Source: Ulota crispa (lineage: Eukaryota; Streptophyta; Bryopsida; Orthotrichales; Orthotrichaceae). Taken from it: a stretch of DNA of 64,000 nucleotides. Location of the stretch: positions 30,280,002 to 30,344,001 of the forward strand of contig OY987242.1 in the NCBI GenBank assembly GCA_963920765.1, read 5' to 3'. The notes below the pieces were generated by a model. That model did not search any database. It worked only from the letters and a program-made list of their open reading frames with translations, and was not told the DNA's origin. The position numbers and the translations under genes are program-made. This document shows positions 1 through 12,840 of this stretch, one piece after another (position 1 is the stretch's first letter; each line of letters opens with the position of its first letter).

Positions 1-2300
1 TATCTTTATTTTCATCCACATTACAAGATTCTTGTGTTTTCTTTTTAGCATATTTTCAAAAGAGATTTTAATTAATTTTTTGTGCAACTGTTCTTCAAAG
101 AAATGCAAGTTTGTTCACCTTAGAAAACTAACTTTCTTAGTTCAAACAACAACAATTTAATTTAAATTTCAGATTTTCCAAGACGTTATTAAGAATCACC
201 ACAATCACAACTTGACATTATTAAACACAAATGGAATTTTATTATTGTGAAAAACCTTTAGCTTTCATTCTATAATCAATTATAAAAGGAATTTGAATTA
301 CTTTGTTTTAAATTTCATTGGAATGTGTTTGTGAGTGCAATGGTAAATTCAAACGTATGAAGAGGAAAAACGAGTCATACTATACAACTTTCTTTAAAAG
401 GCATCTTTTACTTATTCTTCTAGATTGCTCTTTATGACTCACCTTCACATTTTTGAAAATTTAGAATTTCTCCAAGTCTTTAAAATTAACTTCAAGTAAG
501 CATAGATAGTAAAACTTAGAAACAACAAACTAGTTTGCAATGGTAGGTGTCAAGACTAGAACTTGTGCTAGAACATAGAACTCTTGAGTGACACATGTGT
601 CACATCTAGAAAGAGAACTAGTATAGAACTTTGATGCCCATATTATAACTACATGCAAGTTTTTTTTTTAAAAGGAAAGTGGTTCCAAAAACCAAGAAGA
701 TTCTCAAAATTTAACCCTCAATTTAAAAATAAATAAAGCCTACTTTTACTCTTGAAAACTTGGGATTTTTCATTTTTGGTAGAAGTTCCAATTTTGACTA
801 CCCCTAGTGTAATTTTTTTTTGGGTTAATTTTGGGTTTTCCCATTCAAGGACCAACATGGGCTTAGTGCAAAACCCTTCATTAAATGGGATGTTGTTGAA
901 TGTGCAGAACTCACCTATGAAGCCACCTTGGTTCCTACCAACATGGCCTATGTTGATGCTAGCAAATGCTCTTTTGATCCTATGGACTCTAGTTATTGGC
1001 GTGGGCTTTGGGACGTGGGGTGCCATGACCAATGTGGTGCGGCAAGTTCACACATTTGGGTTCTTTGATAGTTGTTTTCAATGTCCTCCCAAACCTTAAT
1101 GACAAACATAAAAAAGGTAAAAGAAGTATTAAAAAAAAGACAAAGGTTGTAGTGGAATTGATTTTATTAAACTTTTTTCTTTCTTGGGTTTGAAATGAAA
1201 ATTATTTTCTCTATTTTATTTATGAAATTGAAGGTTTAGCAATTGTTAGAAGCCCAACCTACTCTATTCAATGATTGAACAAAATTATATGATGGATGGT
1301 TTCAAACTTTTGTCACTCTCAATCAAAAATGTTTTTTAATGTGACTAATCTTGTGGAAAACTTTTTGGTCATGAAATTGTAGTATAGTTGTGCTTGGTTA
1401 GCATCAACACTTTGGGCTAGCAAGAAGTGTTGACCTTATCTAAGCATTGATCATAAACAAACACTCCATTTGCATTTCTTTCCCTAGTTTTAGTGGTTGC
1501 AATTGTGAAGGTGCTTTCACACCCATGTTTTTGGTACACTAACCAAATGCCTTGCTAATTAATGAGTCAAACTGAGCATTGATGAAAAGAAAACGTTGAC
1601 CAATTGCAAGCACTTGACCTTAACCAAGCTCATAATACATGCTTTAGGCAAAAGGGGAGTGGAGCTGTGATCTTATTCAATTGTTGCTCTTACAAAGGTT
1701 GACACTAACCAAGCACCACCGTATACAACTTTTGAATTGAGCGCCGCTACAATGTGCGTATTAATAGAAACTTCAATCATTTTTTGTCCTTTTATTGTCA
1801 ACATTTAATCCTGTCCTATTTGGCCATTAGTACCAATTTATTTTTGTGTTACATCTCTAATGTTTCCTACCACAGCTCTCTCGCACATAATTATAGTTGT
1901 CATGGAAACTATGCTTTCGGGTATTACAAACACAAGGAATGATCATTTATATAGCAATGGGAGACTTGGGAGCCACTGTGAATAGGGAGGGTTGTAGTGC
2001 AAAAGCTTGTATAGTGCAAGACCCTTTCACACACACGAGTTTGGGTGGATTTTAATAATAGGTCATACTTAGTTGATATCACTATGGAAACAAACATGGC
2101 AATCAATAAACAACATATGAAAATCAAAAAGTGAGAAAAATAAAAATAAATAAAAAGCCAACGTGATACTTGCACATAACAGTCAAGTCTCTCAACTGTT
2201 TTCTATTCAACACTGCCGCTACTCCACAGCATGCAAGTGCAGGAACGAATAAGAAAGCACTTTTCTGAATCAAGATAGCGGTGATGAAATTCAGAAAAAA
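1..2300. other. AT-rich intergenic DNA without a recognisable gene
   Basis: No exon with a recognisable protein family was found on either strand. Short open frames around 718-1099 overlap on both strands, have no coding-like composition and no convincing splice context. The distal part, roughly 2000-2980, may include the 3' untranslated region of the downstream minus-strand tryptophan synthase gene, but no polyadenylation site could be fixed. Confidence 0.5.
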
Positions 2301-2980
2301 CTAGTCCATAGCACCAGTTTAAAAGTTTAAAACCTGCAAAACTTTTGAGGTGCCAGTGTAAACCACATCATAGGCTTCCCGTACTTCTTTCCTCATGTCA
2401 CTGAAACTGATCAAAAACCAGATGTTGTTGTGGGGGAAAAAATTAGCCCTCAGAAATGTCAAATAAATGAAGTGAAATGAGCAGAATAGTAGTGAAGTCG
2501 TCAGCGCCGTGTACGTTTCCTGCTTTCCTTTACGTTGACCTGAAGGACAAGGAGCCTCAGGATGTAAAGCCCACAAATGAATTGCTTCTCGACGCATATG
2601 ATCCTGCACAACTGGAAGCAACCTGTCTCTGAACAGGATCAGATGTTACTAAGCAAATTTCACTGACAACCATGACATTATATTGTATGCAAAAGTTATA
2701 AGAGGCCAAAGCTGTTGTCCTAAAACTAATCATTTTGTAATGAGTATCTATTGTTATACCTGGATTTATCAGGACAAGCTTCTAGTTACAAAGCAGAATT
2801 TAGCTTATTGACTGAATGAGGGCATAAAGAATTTAGAGAGGTGGTCTTTTCTGCGAGTGAACTTTGTATGTGGACATGGGCAAACCGGGTTCGTCATTTG
2901 TTTTGTAGTAAAAACTAGTCATTGCATCATCTAGTAGAAATTGAATATAAAAGACAGTAAATTCGAGTGGCAGGATTACC

Positions 2981-5900
2981 TCAACTAATAGACTGTTTCA
3001 AATCCTCTGTAAATTTTTTCAGTGCAGCGAGACCCTCCTCAGGACTCGCAGCTTCTCCTAAAATCTTAACCATGGCACTGCCTACTATCACACCATCGGC
3101 TCCCCATTCTACCACCTGTTTTACCCACCGTTAGCTTCACCGAAAAGAAAAAAAACATGGAACTTACTATGCACACTAAGACTGGGGGCCAAAGAAAAAC
3201 AATCCCAGACATCAAAAATTCATGACTAGGAAAAACATACAGTGTGGGAGTAAAATCAAGCAGGAACCTCTTCTAAAACTTCCAATACAACATGGAACTT
3301 TAAAAGTAGTCAATACCTGAGCAGCATGTTCCGGAAGTGAAATTCCAAAACCAACAGCAATTGGCTTGTCAGTCACCTGCCAAACAGATAAAAAGTGCAG
3401 AATTGTCATGATCTAATAGTTCCAATAACAGTACAATTTGCAGGAAATCTACAGCATAATCACCGTGAAGATCAGAGATATTTGAAAAGAGCATATTCTG
3501 TAAATCCTGAAGCTTGAAAATATAAGGATTACATGTCCAAAAAACAAGCTAAAGAAGGTGATGGAGAAGATTACCTCTTTTAACTCTTTCAAAAGATCCT
3601 TCACTCGACCTTGCACTGAAGCACGTGCTCCTGTAACTCCAGTTAGACTTACCTGCAAACCAGTATCCCAGATTCATTCATCAAAACTGATGGGAACACG
3701 CTTTCCTAGAGATGATACAGATTTCTCACAAAAATGAAACTTGAAAAAGAAACTTGAGGGCGTCAGTCCTAGACAAGCGGAAGGTGAAATAATTAATCCT
3801 CCGCAGCCTATTAGCCCACAAAAATGAAGGAGTCTTTGTCCATACTCGAAGAGTATTCTTTGTACGTATCTCAAGAGACTGAAGATGATTGGTTCAGCCC
3901 CTAATAACCGTGACTGATCTCTTGATTCTAAGTTTTGTAAAGATGAATTATAAAAAAAAACTTGGAGGCATGAAAGTTGATATTGATTTCTGAACAACAG
4001 CTGTAGATATTAAATCTTGAATTGAGTTTGTAAGGTTAGATTTTCTATGGGTACCACCAAAGTTTATAAACAAAAATAGCAACCTACATTTCAAAATCCT
4101 CTCTAAACTAATTCCCATCCTAAATAATGACAATGTAAGAGTAAAACTAGTTTAATGGGTTTGTAACTGTAAAACCCAAAATATAGTGGTTTTTTTGGAG
4201 GTTGAAAAATCAATTAATGAAACTTATACAAGCCAATATTAGTAGAAGGTAGGTTTGAGAATTACCACTGTTCAAGGACTGTTCAAGTATTACTCATCTA
4301 GCTAAAAACCAAGGCATATATTCATAAATAAGATTAGGGACAGTGCACAAAGGGATTGAATCGGAATTCGTAATTTCTGTCAAGGAAACTCGGTCAAAGC
4401 TTGAACTTTCGAATAAGTAGAACAATATCTGGAACTGTAACAGTCTGGAAATATAAACAGGATGAATAGAACACTCACCAAATATACAAAGCCCTGCGAT
4501 GCCTTGGCAATTGTGTCCATCCGAGATCTCGGGGTTGTAGGAGTTGTTAACAAGACCTAGAAGAAAACAATTATGGTTTATATTAAAAAAAAACAGAAAA
4601 AACTAAGTGTACCTGTTACCGACTCTTATACTACAACAAGAGCTGGTAAGTGGCACATACACAACTAGACAGACATAAAGCTACAACCAAAACTAAAGTT
4701 GTAAGCTTTTAAGCTTCTGCTCCGCATGAAGGAATGTTGTACACACCAATTCAAGGCCGTTTGCAGTAGTACCCTCCCGGAGTTTTTCTGTCTCTTCAAG
4801 CGGGACATCCGGCACTACTAGACCTACATACAATGCAAAAATGTTCATTGAGAAGAAACGTTCACCAGACTGGTTGATCTTACAACTGCTCTTTGAATAC
4901 AGTCACATGACTATGATTGCCATGCTATGAGGTTCTGGACATTCAAAATTTAAGCAACTCCACGTCTGATAACCAACTTCATGTGACTGTACTAAAATAG
5001 TAAGAATTGTCCTCAAATGAAGCACTTACACCAGGTGAACCACGACACACAAACATTACACATCCTCACATTTAGTTTTCCTGGAAAGTGTTACAATTAT
5101 GGCATTGATCGAGATACGAAGTTTCATAAGGTTTGGTGAGAAAAAACTACCAGAGCCTCCGGCCTCTTTGATAGCCTTCAGAAAGGGATCCAATCCTCGC
5201 TTTAGAATGGGGTTGTAATAAGTGAATAGCACCACTGGAGCTGACAAGCTTGGGCTCACCTGCAAAACAAGATACATTCAATATAGTATTACCTCAAAAA
5301 TGCAAAAAGTCTTAATAAAACAGCTACAACCACTATTCTGGCATACCTATCCACAAGCCTAAACAAGCATCAAAGCGAAATTCACGTTCAAATATTTACC
5401 TCCTTCAACATCGCAAGAACTTTATCAAGGGTAGTCCCATTCGAAAGTGACCTGGTTGCAGCAGCCTGTAAGAAGCATCCACCAATTTCGAGTCAGACAC
5501 TACTACGTCAAGAGAAAGTACTGTCCAAGATCGCCTTTATGAAACAGCAGACTTCAAAATCAGCAAGAGATACTGCAAAATTGCACAAACATCCTTCACA
5601 AAGCCACTAACACTTGCAATTAACGCTAATCCTCATATCCATGATACAACTACATGAAACGCCGAGACTGGCAACATTAAGCTCGTGTGAACATGAACAT
5701 GCCTGAATGACAGGACCATCGGCAAGAGGATCAGAGTAAGGAACTCCGAGCTCTATGATGTCGCATCCACATGCATCCAGCAGTCGCATTGCCTCTGCGG
5801 TTGTATTCATATCAGGGTCTCCGGCAGTAATGTATGGGATGAACGCCACCTGACAAACAGAGTCGCCAAATCAAAGAGAAATTCTACAAAGAGAATAAAC

Positions 5901-6953
5901 TCGTCGCAGCAACATTTATAAGCTGAGAGCTGCTCTGTACATCACCAGTGCATTCTCTCCACAGAACTTGTAATGCCACCAGAGCAGCCCTCTACCGACA
6001 CATCGAAAGCAATGTATGTTCTAAACTGCAGTGTTCGAGAGAACCAGCATTTAGTGTATTATCAGCCAGTTGAAATTGCAAAACAGCCGGTTGAAACTTG
6101 AAACTACTGGATAAAAAACCGGCCTTTTTTTCGAGAAAAACCTAATTATACTATATTACAATAGAAGCATAGAACTTTTATTGCAAATAACCGGTGAATG
6201 CTCACGAAAAACCGGTTAAAACTGAGAAATGCCGGATTTTAGCCGCTGAAGCTAAAATTTCTCCCGAACACTGTTCTACAATGTATCGTTGTGATAATGT
6301 ATTATTGATGTACCAGATAACCTAATGCTCCAGGATGTAACAGTCCAGTACATTTCAGGGATGCTGTCACCGGAGCGACACTCGATCCTCACACTATTCC
6401 TCAAAGTGCACATTATTAATCCTTTCGTTACTATAACCTTAAGCTTTGAAGGAAGTTAGATTGACTCTACAGTGCTGATAAATCGCGTTATGGCATAATT
6501 CGCTCCGCGCCAATCACAAAATTAGGGTTTAGGGAAGAAATTCATGACCTTAAGCTTTGAAGGAAGTCAAATTATCTCTACAGTGCTGATAAATCGCGTT
6601 GTGTCGTAATCCGCTCCGATCCAATCACAAAATTAGGGTTTACGGAAGGAATTCATGAATTCGGAAAAATGTACCTTCCCTTGTTGCTTCAGGGCAGCGA
6701 AAGTGTCGGCGATGCGAGTCACGCTCTGAGCCATTGTGGCTGAGGCGGCAGCAGCAGCAATTATAGAAGCTCGTGGCATTATGGCAAGTCGCTGAGTCGA
6801 TGCGCTTGACCTTTCAGAACACAATTGCGAAGGGAAATGGTTTGGTGACGTGGAGCATAGAGTAGTGCGCGCGACGAATTGTGTAGTCAGTGCGTCGTCC
6901 AGCCGCAACTGGCCGGAGACCACCAGCCCCGCATGTCCCCTCGCCAGCGCCAT
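2981..6953 (-). CDS. TSA1: Tryptophan synthase alpha subunit, plastid type, 9 exons, complete
   Basis: Cleaves indole-3-glycerol phosphate to indole and glyceraldehyde-3-phosphate, the step before the beta subunit in tryptophan synthesis, expected in the plastid stroma. Coding exons on the minus strand: 6953-6675, 5849-5703, 5465-5400, 5259-5151, 4823-4747, 4556-4479, 3652-3575, 3376-3317, 3115-2981; phases close to give 342 residues. The first 70 or so residues are rich in Ser, Arg, Thr and Ala and poor in acids, as in a transit peptide. The mature part has [12 protein letters not shown], then [16 protein letters not shown] carrying the catalytic Glu (about residue 126) and Asp (about 137), [26 protein letters not shown] and AVGFGIS, all family hallmarks. 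The ATG at 6953 is chosen because the frame upstream reaches a TGA within a few codons and the context GCGATGGCG is good. Intron 2 uses a GC donor. A 5'UTR intron may end just upstream of the ATG (acceptor near 6972). Confidence 0.95.
6436..6657. repeat. Two-copy tandem duplication of 111 bp in intron 1 of the tryptophan synthase gene
   Basis: Two adjacent copies, 6436-6546 and 6547-6657, start with ACCTTAAGCTTTGAAGGAAG and end with AATTCATG. They differ at scattered positions. Each carries a telo-box-like TTAGGGTTT (6522-6530 and 6633-6641) and a CCAATCACAAAATTAGGG context. Confidence 0.9.
6522..6641. promoter_or_regulatory. Paired telo-box-like motifs in intron 1 of the tryptophan synthase gene
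   Basis: TTAGGGTTT (AAACCCTAA on the gene's strand) occurs at 6522-6530 and again at 6633-6641, one per copy of the 111-bp duplication. Such telo boxes are known from promoters and leaders of plant housekeeping genes. Whether these act as an intronic enhancer is inference. Confidence 0.45.
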
Positions 6954-6974
6954 CGCTACTCCTTTCAACGCCTG

Positions 6975-7480
6975 AACTCAACAAAATTCAGAGGCAAAAG
7001 AACTCGAGATAAAATCTTCGAATTGCTACAAGACTGTAACGCATTGGACAAATCTTACCGAGTTCGATAAACCTCACAAAAGAATCATTACGAAGGGCGA
7101 GATTCAGTAAAAATAAATTCAAATTTCTTGCTAAATGCGAGATTCAGTAACATGAATTGAAATTCTTGCCAAAATGGGAGATTGTGAGCAACCTGTAGGG
7201 ATGCGACGGGGCTGTTCCGCGGGGATTCAAGCGAAACCAGCGATTCAGGGATTCTTGCAGTAGAGGAGTGGTTTTCTTCGTGAGAGCCAACAAGGAAGAC
7301 GAAGACAGTCCTGGACGGGTGGACGGACGGAAAACGACGGAGGTCGGGGTTTCGGCGCACTTTGGACGAAGAAATGTCCGGTTTCGTTCGTAATGGAGAT
7401 TTTTGGCTGTCGTCCGTGATCCGTCGAGGGATCCGTCGGGCCTTGTGCGGAATTAAAAGGGAACATGTACTGAGGCTTTA
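6975..7480 (-). promoter_or_regulatory. GC-rich leader/promoter region of the tryptophan synthase gene
   Basis: Composition changes sharply from AT-rich intergenic DNA to a GC-rich block ending near 7470, directly upstream of the minus-strand coding start. Open frames here (7088-7466) have no recognisable product and are probably chance frames in GC-rich 5'UTR. A short imperfect duplication of about 41 bp, GCGAGATTCAGTAA..., occurs at 7097 and 7138. No defined promoter element could be assigned. Confidence 0.45.
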
Positions 7481-8163
7481 TATCAGTTCTTTATAATATC
7501 ACATTTTTTAACAACACATGCTCTTGCAAGGGGTTCAATAAAAATGTCATGACAGGGAGGTTCAGAAGTGTGAAAGGGATTCAATAAAACACCATTGTAA
7601 CCAGGGTTTTTTTAGGCTTTTAAAAGCCAGAAAGTTACGGAAAAAAAAAAAATCAAGTTTCAAGCCTATACAAAATATTTAAGAAAAAATAGTGCCTTGG
7701 TGCCAAATGTCATTTAATATTTGAGATTTAAATGCCTGCTACACATTAGAAAAAAGAATATGTTGTTGTTTGTAGTCAATCAATTAGGAACTGAGGTAGA
7801 ACACAAAATGATCTCCATGCCATATGGAGTCATGTTATTTGAGGATCAACCCACCCTTAAGTTTCTTTGAGATAATGTCTCTTTTGCTATAAATTTTTGG
7901 ATTTCTAACTTATGTTTTCCAAAAAAAATTTCTTGCAACACTAGTTTTTGATTTTAGAAAAATTTGATCTCAATCAACAAGCTCAGAGTGTAAATACTTA
8001 CAGCCTAATTTTGCACTTAAAAAAATCTTGTGAGGCCATATATGCACCACTGAAATTTACCATATGACCTGAAAAGTTGCTAGTCCAAAACCAAAAAAAA
8101 ACCTTGACTATAACTCCACACATTTCCTTGAAGACTTTAATGATAAAACTCAGTTAATATTGT

Positions 8164-9352
8164 TTAACCCCTAAAGGACTAGACCCCCTTTCTTAGCAAC
8201 ATAGCAATTTTGGGCAAGTACTTGTGATTGGAGCTTTTCATATTTTAGGCTGAAATTTTAAGAGAATGTCGAAACAAGGTTTGTCTTTCATATGCAATAA
8301 ATTTCATGACATTAGGAATTATGTGTAAAAAGTTATGGTCTAATATGTTGTTTTTTATGTTCATTGGGCAGCCTAGGCAAAAAAATTTAAATCACTTTTT
8401 CCAAAAACAAATTTTTTAAATTGGTTTAGGAAATTTATGTGAGTATAGGAAGCTTTGAATCATTCCTTTTTTATCAACAAGATGAAAGTTAAGAGGATTT
8501 TTTGTTTGCGGGCAGTTATGGATTCTTTACTCTAAAATAAACTTTGAAGTCCTTTATTTTACTCAAGTTTCAATATTTTGGAAAAAGAACAAAACCAAAG
8601 GATGTAGATTGTTTATTACAACATTATGACCTTTGGGATTGGCATTTTTCATTTCCATAATTAAATTCTTCACAATTTACTATTTTGAACCATAAAATTT
8701 AGTAGCCTGAAGAGAGGCTGCCTTTCCCTCTCTTCAGGTATCTATCCACGAACTTCATCTTCACAAAAAATAATATACACATTATTATTTTTTGACACAT
8801 CTGGCCCCCTCAACATGTGTGCACTGAACTAAGCCTCCCTTTCATAAACTCTGACATATTCAGCCAAATGTTTCCATAACTAAAGAAAGGTGTGGAATAT
8901 TCTACACCATTTTTTTTGGAGGGAAGGCAGCCTTTACTAGTGCTACTAAATGTTATGACCATTCTCTATTTCTTTTTACTTACAAATTTGTTTCCATATG
9001 TTATACAATTCCAAATGATTTGAAACTTTTTGACATGTACCTTACTTAAATGGAATAAGGAATGTAAAGAAGTACCACCTACATGTCCTTTTTTCCTTAG
9101 GAATTTCACCTTTTGAAGGGTAGTTGCCTAGATTTTCACAAGACTGGTTTGAATATTCAAACCATTTTATCCTCCAATCCACGAGGTAGAAAACTCTGAA
9201 ATTTTTTCCACATCTTCTAAAACTATTCTTCTACAAGATCATGTGATTACATATGCATAAAAATAATTTTATTTTCAAATTTGATTGATGCTCTAAAAAT
9301 GGCAGTTTTGGAGAGTTTTGGTGAAAACTTTGTTTGGTCTTTTAGGGGTTAA
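8164..9352. mobile_element. TTAA-flanked terminal-inverted-repeat element, non-autonomous (copy 1)
   Basis: The left end reads TTAACCCCTAAAGGACTAGA and the right end, reverse-complemented, TTAACCCCTAAAAGACCA. Both outer four bases are TTAA. There is no coding frame. Its interior from about 8484 to 8690 is clearly homologous to 50560-50770 inside another copy (shared GTTTGCGGGCA and ACTCTAAAATAAACTTTG), so these are members of one family rather than chance ends. A second inverted-repeat element is inserted at about 8690-8959. Confidence 0.7.
8690..8959. mobile_element. Short inverted-repeat element nested in the TTAA-flanked element
   Basis: The ends are inverted copies: CATAAAATTTAGTAGC at the left and, reverse-complemented, CATAACATTTAGTAGC at the right, continuing inward to a shared GGCTGCC(T)TTCCCTC block. 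The homologous element at 50231-51176 lacks this segment at the matching place (near 50762), which serves as an approximate empty site. No protein is encoded. Confidence 0.6.
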
Positions 9353-9782
9353 GGTATTTAGGAGTTACAACTTGCTTAAATCATTCCATTTGTCATCTAT
9401 TTAATTATTGTTAATTTTTTTCATAGCCTTTCTAAGCATAGAGGAAAAAGTGAGAGTATGGAGAAGTATGGGCCTTTGTATCATATTTATAAGGATCAAG
9501 TCATTCTTTAACATTAATTTTCAGTTGTATAAGACATTGGCTAGGAGTAGCTGAAAGTGAGGCTTATCCCCCTTCTTTTCATAATATATCTAATACATCT
9601 CTAATCATTTTTTCATCTTTAAAAGTGGTATATAAATTTAGCAACATGCCAGCATATAAAAACAATATAATAATTGTCAAAAATTGACAAACATATGTAA
9701 ATGTTAATTATTTAAAAGCTAAATGTCACTTCCGTAAAAGTAAAAATTGTAACTTACTTATGAAGTACTATTAAGCACCTAT
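9353..9782. other. AT-rich spacer between repeat elements
   Basis: No gene, RNA or clear repeat was recognised between the TTAA-flanked element and the copia LTR. Confidence 0.4.
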
Positions 9783-10060
9783 TGAAAACATAAAGAAGAT
9801 AGAAGAGCAAAGGCACACATGGTATAATTAAATGTATAAGATACAAATAGAAAAAATGAGAAGGTCCCCAGACTCTCTTATCTATGTACTCTCCTAACCA
9901 CTCTCCTTTCATCTAACCATACGGAATAACTACACTCATGGGCTGATCCTCTCTATGATGTGCCACCTACTACATGCTCTTTCCAATGTTACGTATCCCA
10001 CCTAGCATATGTCATTTGGCCTAGAGCAAACTCCTAATGCTCTATTCCAACCTTTCAACA
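9783..10060 (-). repeat. 3' LTR of the copia element (278 bp)
   Basis: Matches 14906-15185 along its whole length with scattered substitutions. It begins TGAAAACATAAAGAAGATAG and ends CCTTTCAACA on the plus strand, giving TG...CA ends. Confidence 0.92.
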
Positions 10061-10902
10061 CTTCCACTTTGCAAATGATCAAAGTCCCTAATATCTATGG
10101 CTCTTGTCATAAGTTTATGCCTATCCCTCGCCAACGCCTTTGTCATCACATCCGTCAACATGTTCTCAGTTGGGCAATACTCCAATGTGATGCTTTCCTT
10201 CTCCATCTTCTCCTTTACAAAATGATGTGGCATCTCAATGTGCTTTGTCCTTACATGGTGCATCGGGTTCTTGACAAGAGTTATGGCACTTTGATGTCAC
10301 ACAAGATTAAAGTAATTCCCACGTCTTCACATCCCACATCCTCCAAAAGCTGCCTTAGGCATATGGCTTCTCTTGTGCAATGATTCGCCGCCATGTACTT
10401 TGCTTCCGTTGTGGGTAAAGCCACCGTGAGTTGCTTCTTGTTACTCCATGACACCATGCCCTCTCCAAAATTAAATGCATACCTCATGGTAGATTTCTTG
10501 TCGTTAGCATTGTTAGCCCAATCTACATCACAGTACTCCATCAACTATATATGTCCCCCTCCCGATTGCAACTTGGCATGAGAGGTGCCTTCAAATTACC
10601 TCATGATCCTCTTTACTGCCATCCAACGACTCTATTCCGACCTTGCCATGTGTTGGCTCACCGTGCCAATGGCAAAAGCCAAATCAACATTTGTAGCCAC
10701 CATGACATACATCAAGGATTCAACCGTTGAATTGTAAGGCACACTCACCATCCTCAAAGCATCCGCATCATACTCCTTCATGCTAAGCTTTATCAATTTC
10801 ACCTTGCTGTCCAATGAAGTGCCAATAGATTTGCAATTCTCTATGTCAAACCACTTGAGCACCTCCTCCACATACTTGGCTTGGCTCATGGTGATGCTCA
10901 TC
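10042..10902 (-). pseudogene. Copia RNase H and C-terminal reverse transcriptase remnant
   Basis: Fragments in shifted frames recall the copia polyprotein end: the reverse transcriptase thumb (SQAKYVEEVLKWF at about 10880-10842), RNase H with Y-x-D-x-DWA and a TTEAKYMAA catalytic segment (about 10444-10418), and the terminal HHVRTKHIEMPHHFVKEK at about 10262-10208. At least two frame breaks separate them, so no functional enzyme can be made. Confidence 0.85.
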
Positions 10903-11482
10903 GCATCTCAATCTCTCGCAAACTCTACTTCAAAGCAATACTGCAACTCCCCCAAGTCTGTTATCTCGTACTGTGCCTCCAACTTAGCCTTCAATGCATC
11001 TATGGTCTCCATGTTGCTAGAGAGAATGATCAAGTCATCAACATATACAAGCACAAACATTACCTAGGCTCCTACTTGTGCAAAATATGAGCTATGGTTA
11101 GTCATACTCCTCTAAAAATCAAAACCCAAAAGACTTGCATCAATTTTTTAGTACCATGCCCTCGATGCTTGTTTCAGCCCATACAAAGACTTTGCAATAT
11201 TGCAAACTAGGTGCTCATAACCACATTGCACAAAACCTTTAGATTGTTCTATATAGATGTCCTCCTCCAAGTCGCCGTTGAAGAAGTCTTCACATCCATT
11301 TTGTGCATCTCCAAGTCCAATGAAGCTTCAATAGCCACAACGCACCGTATGGTGGTGAACTTGACCATGGGAGCAAATGTCTCATTGAAATCCACTCCTT
11401 GGACTTGAGAGAATCTCATTGCCACCAATCTAGCTTTATGGCGCACAATCTTTCCTGTAGTATCTCTCTTGGTCTTGAACAC
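10903..11482 (-). pseudogene. Copia reverse transcriptase remnant
   Basis: The minus strand encodes KARLVAMRFSQVQGVDFNETFAP and HKMDVKT (about 11441-11283), the start of the copia reverse transcriptase domain, after which the frame is lost. The catalytic YVDD box survives in another frame near 11050 as VYVDDLIILS. Frameshifts make the domain non-functional. Confidence 0.88.
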
Positions 11483-11980
11483 CTACTCGCATCCCACCGC
11501 CTTGCGAGATGGAGAAAAGATGGTTAACTCCCACGTGCCGTTAGCATAAAGGAAGTGGTAACTCTAAAGCCTCTCCAAGTGTAGCAGGGTCATCAACAAA
11601 GGCCACATTAGCATAATTCAAGTTAAAAAATAGTTGAGAGAAAATATGATTTTTTCACCACTCCCTCAAAGGCTTGCTTACCCTTATTGACTGCCGCACG
11701 CCTCCTACATGTTGACTTTCTTCCAATCAGCACTTGGAGCAATTCTTTATGCCATCTTCTTCTTTGTGGCATTCGTGGGCTTAGAGCCCTCATCACCTTG
11801 GTTTGCACTTGCATCTTTTACAAGGTCACCATCTCCAACCTCAAGAGGTTGGTTCTCATCATTATCATCATCTGAAGGCGTTGGAGGTGTATCTACAACA
11901 AGATCACCACCACTCCTACTTGGACCCAACTCCAACTCTTATTGCAACTCTCCTTGCTCACAGCAAGTTACATTACAATA

Positions 11981-12840
11981 TCAAATTATTTTTTTGGACT
12001 CCAAACAAATCAGCCTATATACCTTGGAGCCTTCACAATCTTCCAAAAACAAACACTTCACCGCCTTTGCATCAAACTTGCTGTTTGATACATCAAGGAT
12101 CTTAGCATATGGAACACACCCAAATACCCTAATGTGTACCACCGAAGGCTTCCTCCCACTCCACGCCTCTTGTGGAGTCTTCCCATCCACCGCACTAATA
12201 GGGCATCGATTGCGAATGTACAGTGCGTTGCTCACCGCTTCGGCCCAATACTCAAATCCAAGCTTTCGGCTATAGATCGAGCCTCTAGCCATCTTCACAA
12301 TGATGTAATTGGCCCTCTCGGCTACTCCATTTTATTGCGGTGTATGTAAAGCTGAGGTTTGGTACACAATACCTTGGACCTTCAAGTAAGCCTCTAATTG
12401 ATTGAAAATGTACTCCCCGCCGTTGTCAGACCGCAATACCTTCATGGAGCAGTCCGCATCTTTCTCTGCTAAAGCTTTGAACTCAAAACACTATCTCTTA
12501 GTCTTGAAAAGATACACTCATATCTTTCTTGAAAGATCGTCAATGAAGATCAAAAAGTACCTTGTCCCACCCAAAGACGTGGTCTTCATGGGGCCACACA
12601 CATCTGAATGCATAAGGCTCAACACTTTGGTGGTAAGTGTGGCACCATTCTTTAAAATGAAATGTTGTTATTGCTTGCCCTCAATGCATCTCTCACAAGC
12701 ATTGAGCAAGCCATCACCATGGGACTTGAAAAAATCAAGGCCACTCATCAAGCTTGGAAGAACCTTCAAGCTTTGTATATTCAAGTGCTTCATGTGTCGA
12801 TGCTACAAAATCAGCCCATCCTTGGTAAATGTGGTAACTT
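11981..12840 (-). pseudogene. Copia integrase remnant
   Basis: Integrase core fragments are readable on the minus strand: [18 protein letters not shown] and a C-terminal part with EYWAEAVSNALYIRNR and GCVPYAKI, the typical copia integrase tail. In-frame stops interrupt the core, one of them within the conserved segment just before NGVAERA at about 12335. It is a pseudogene. Confidence 0.87.

Noticed and set aside
718-1099. Overlapping frames of about 100 residues on both strands.
   Set aside because: No recognisable domain, and open on both strands because of base composition; nothing supports either as a gene.
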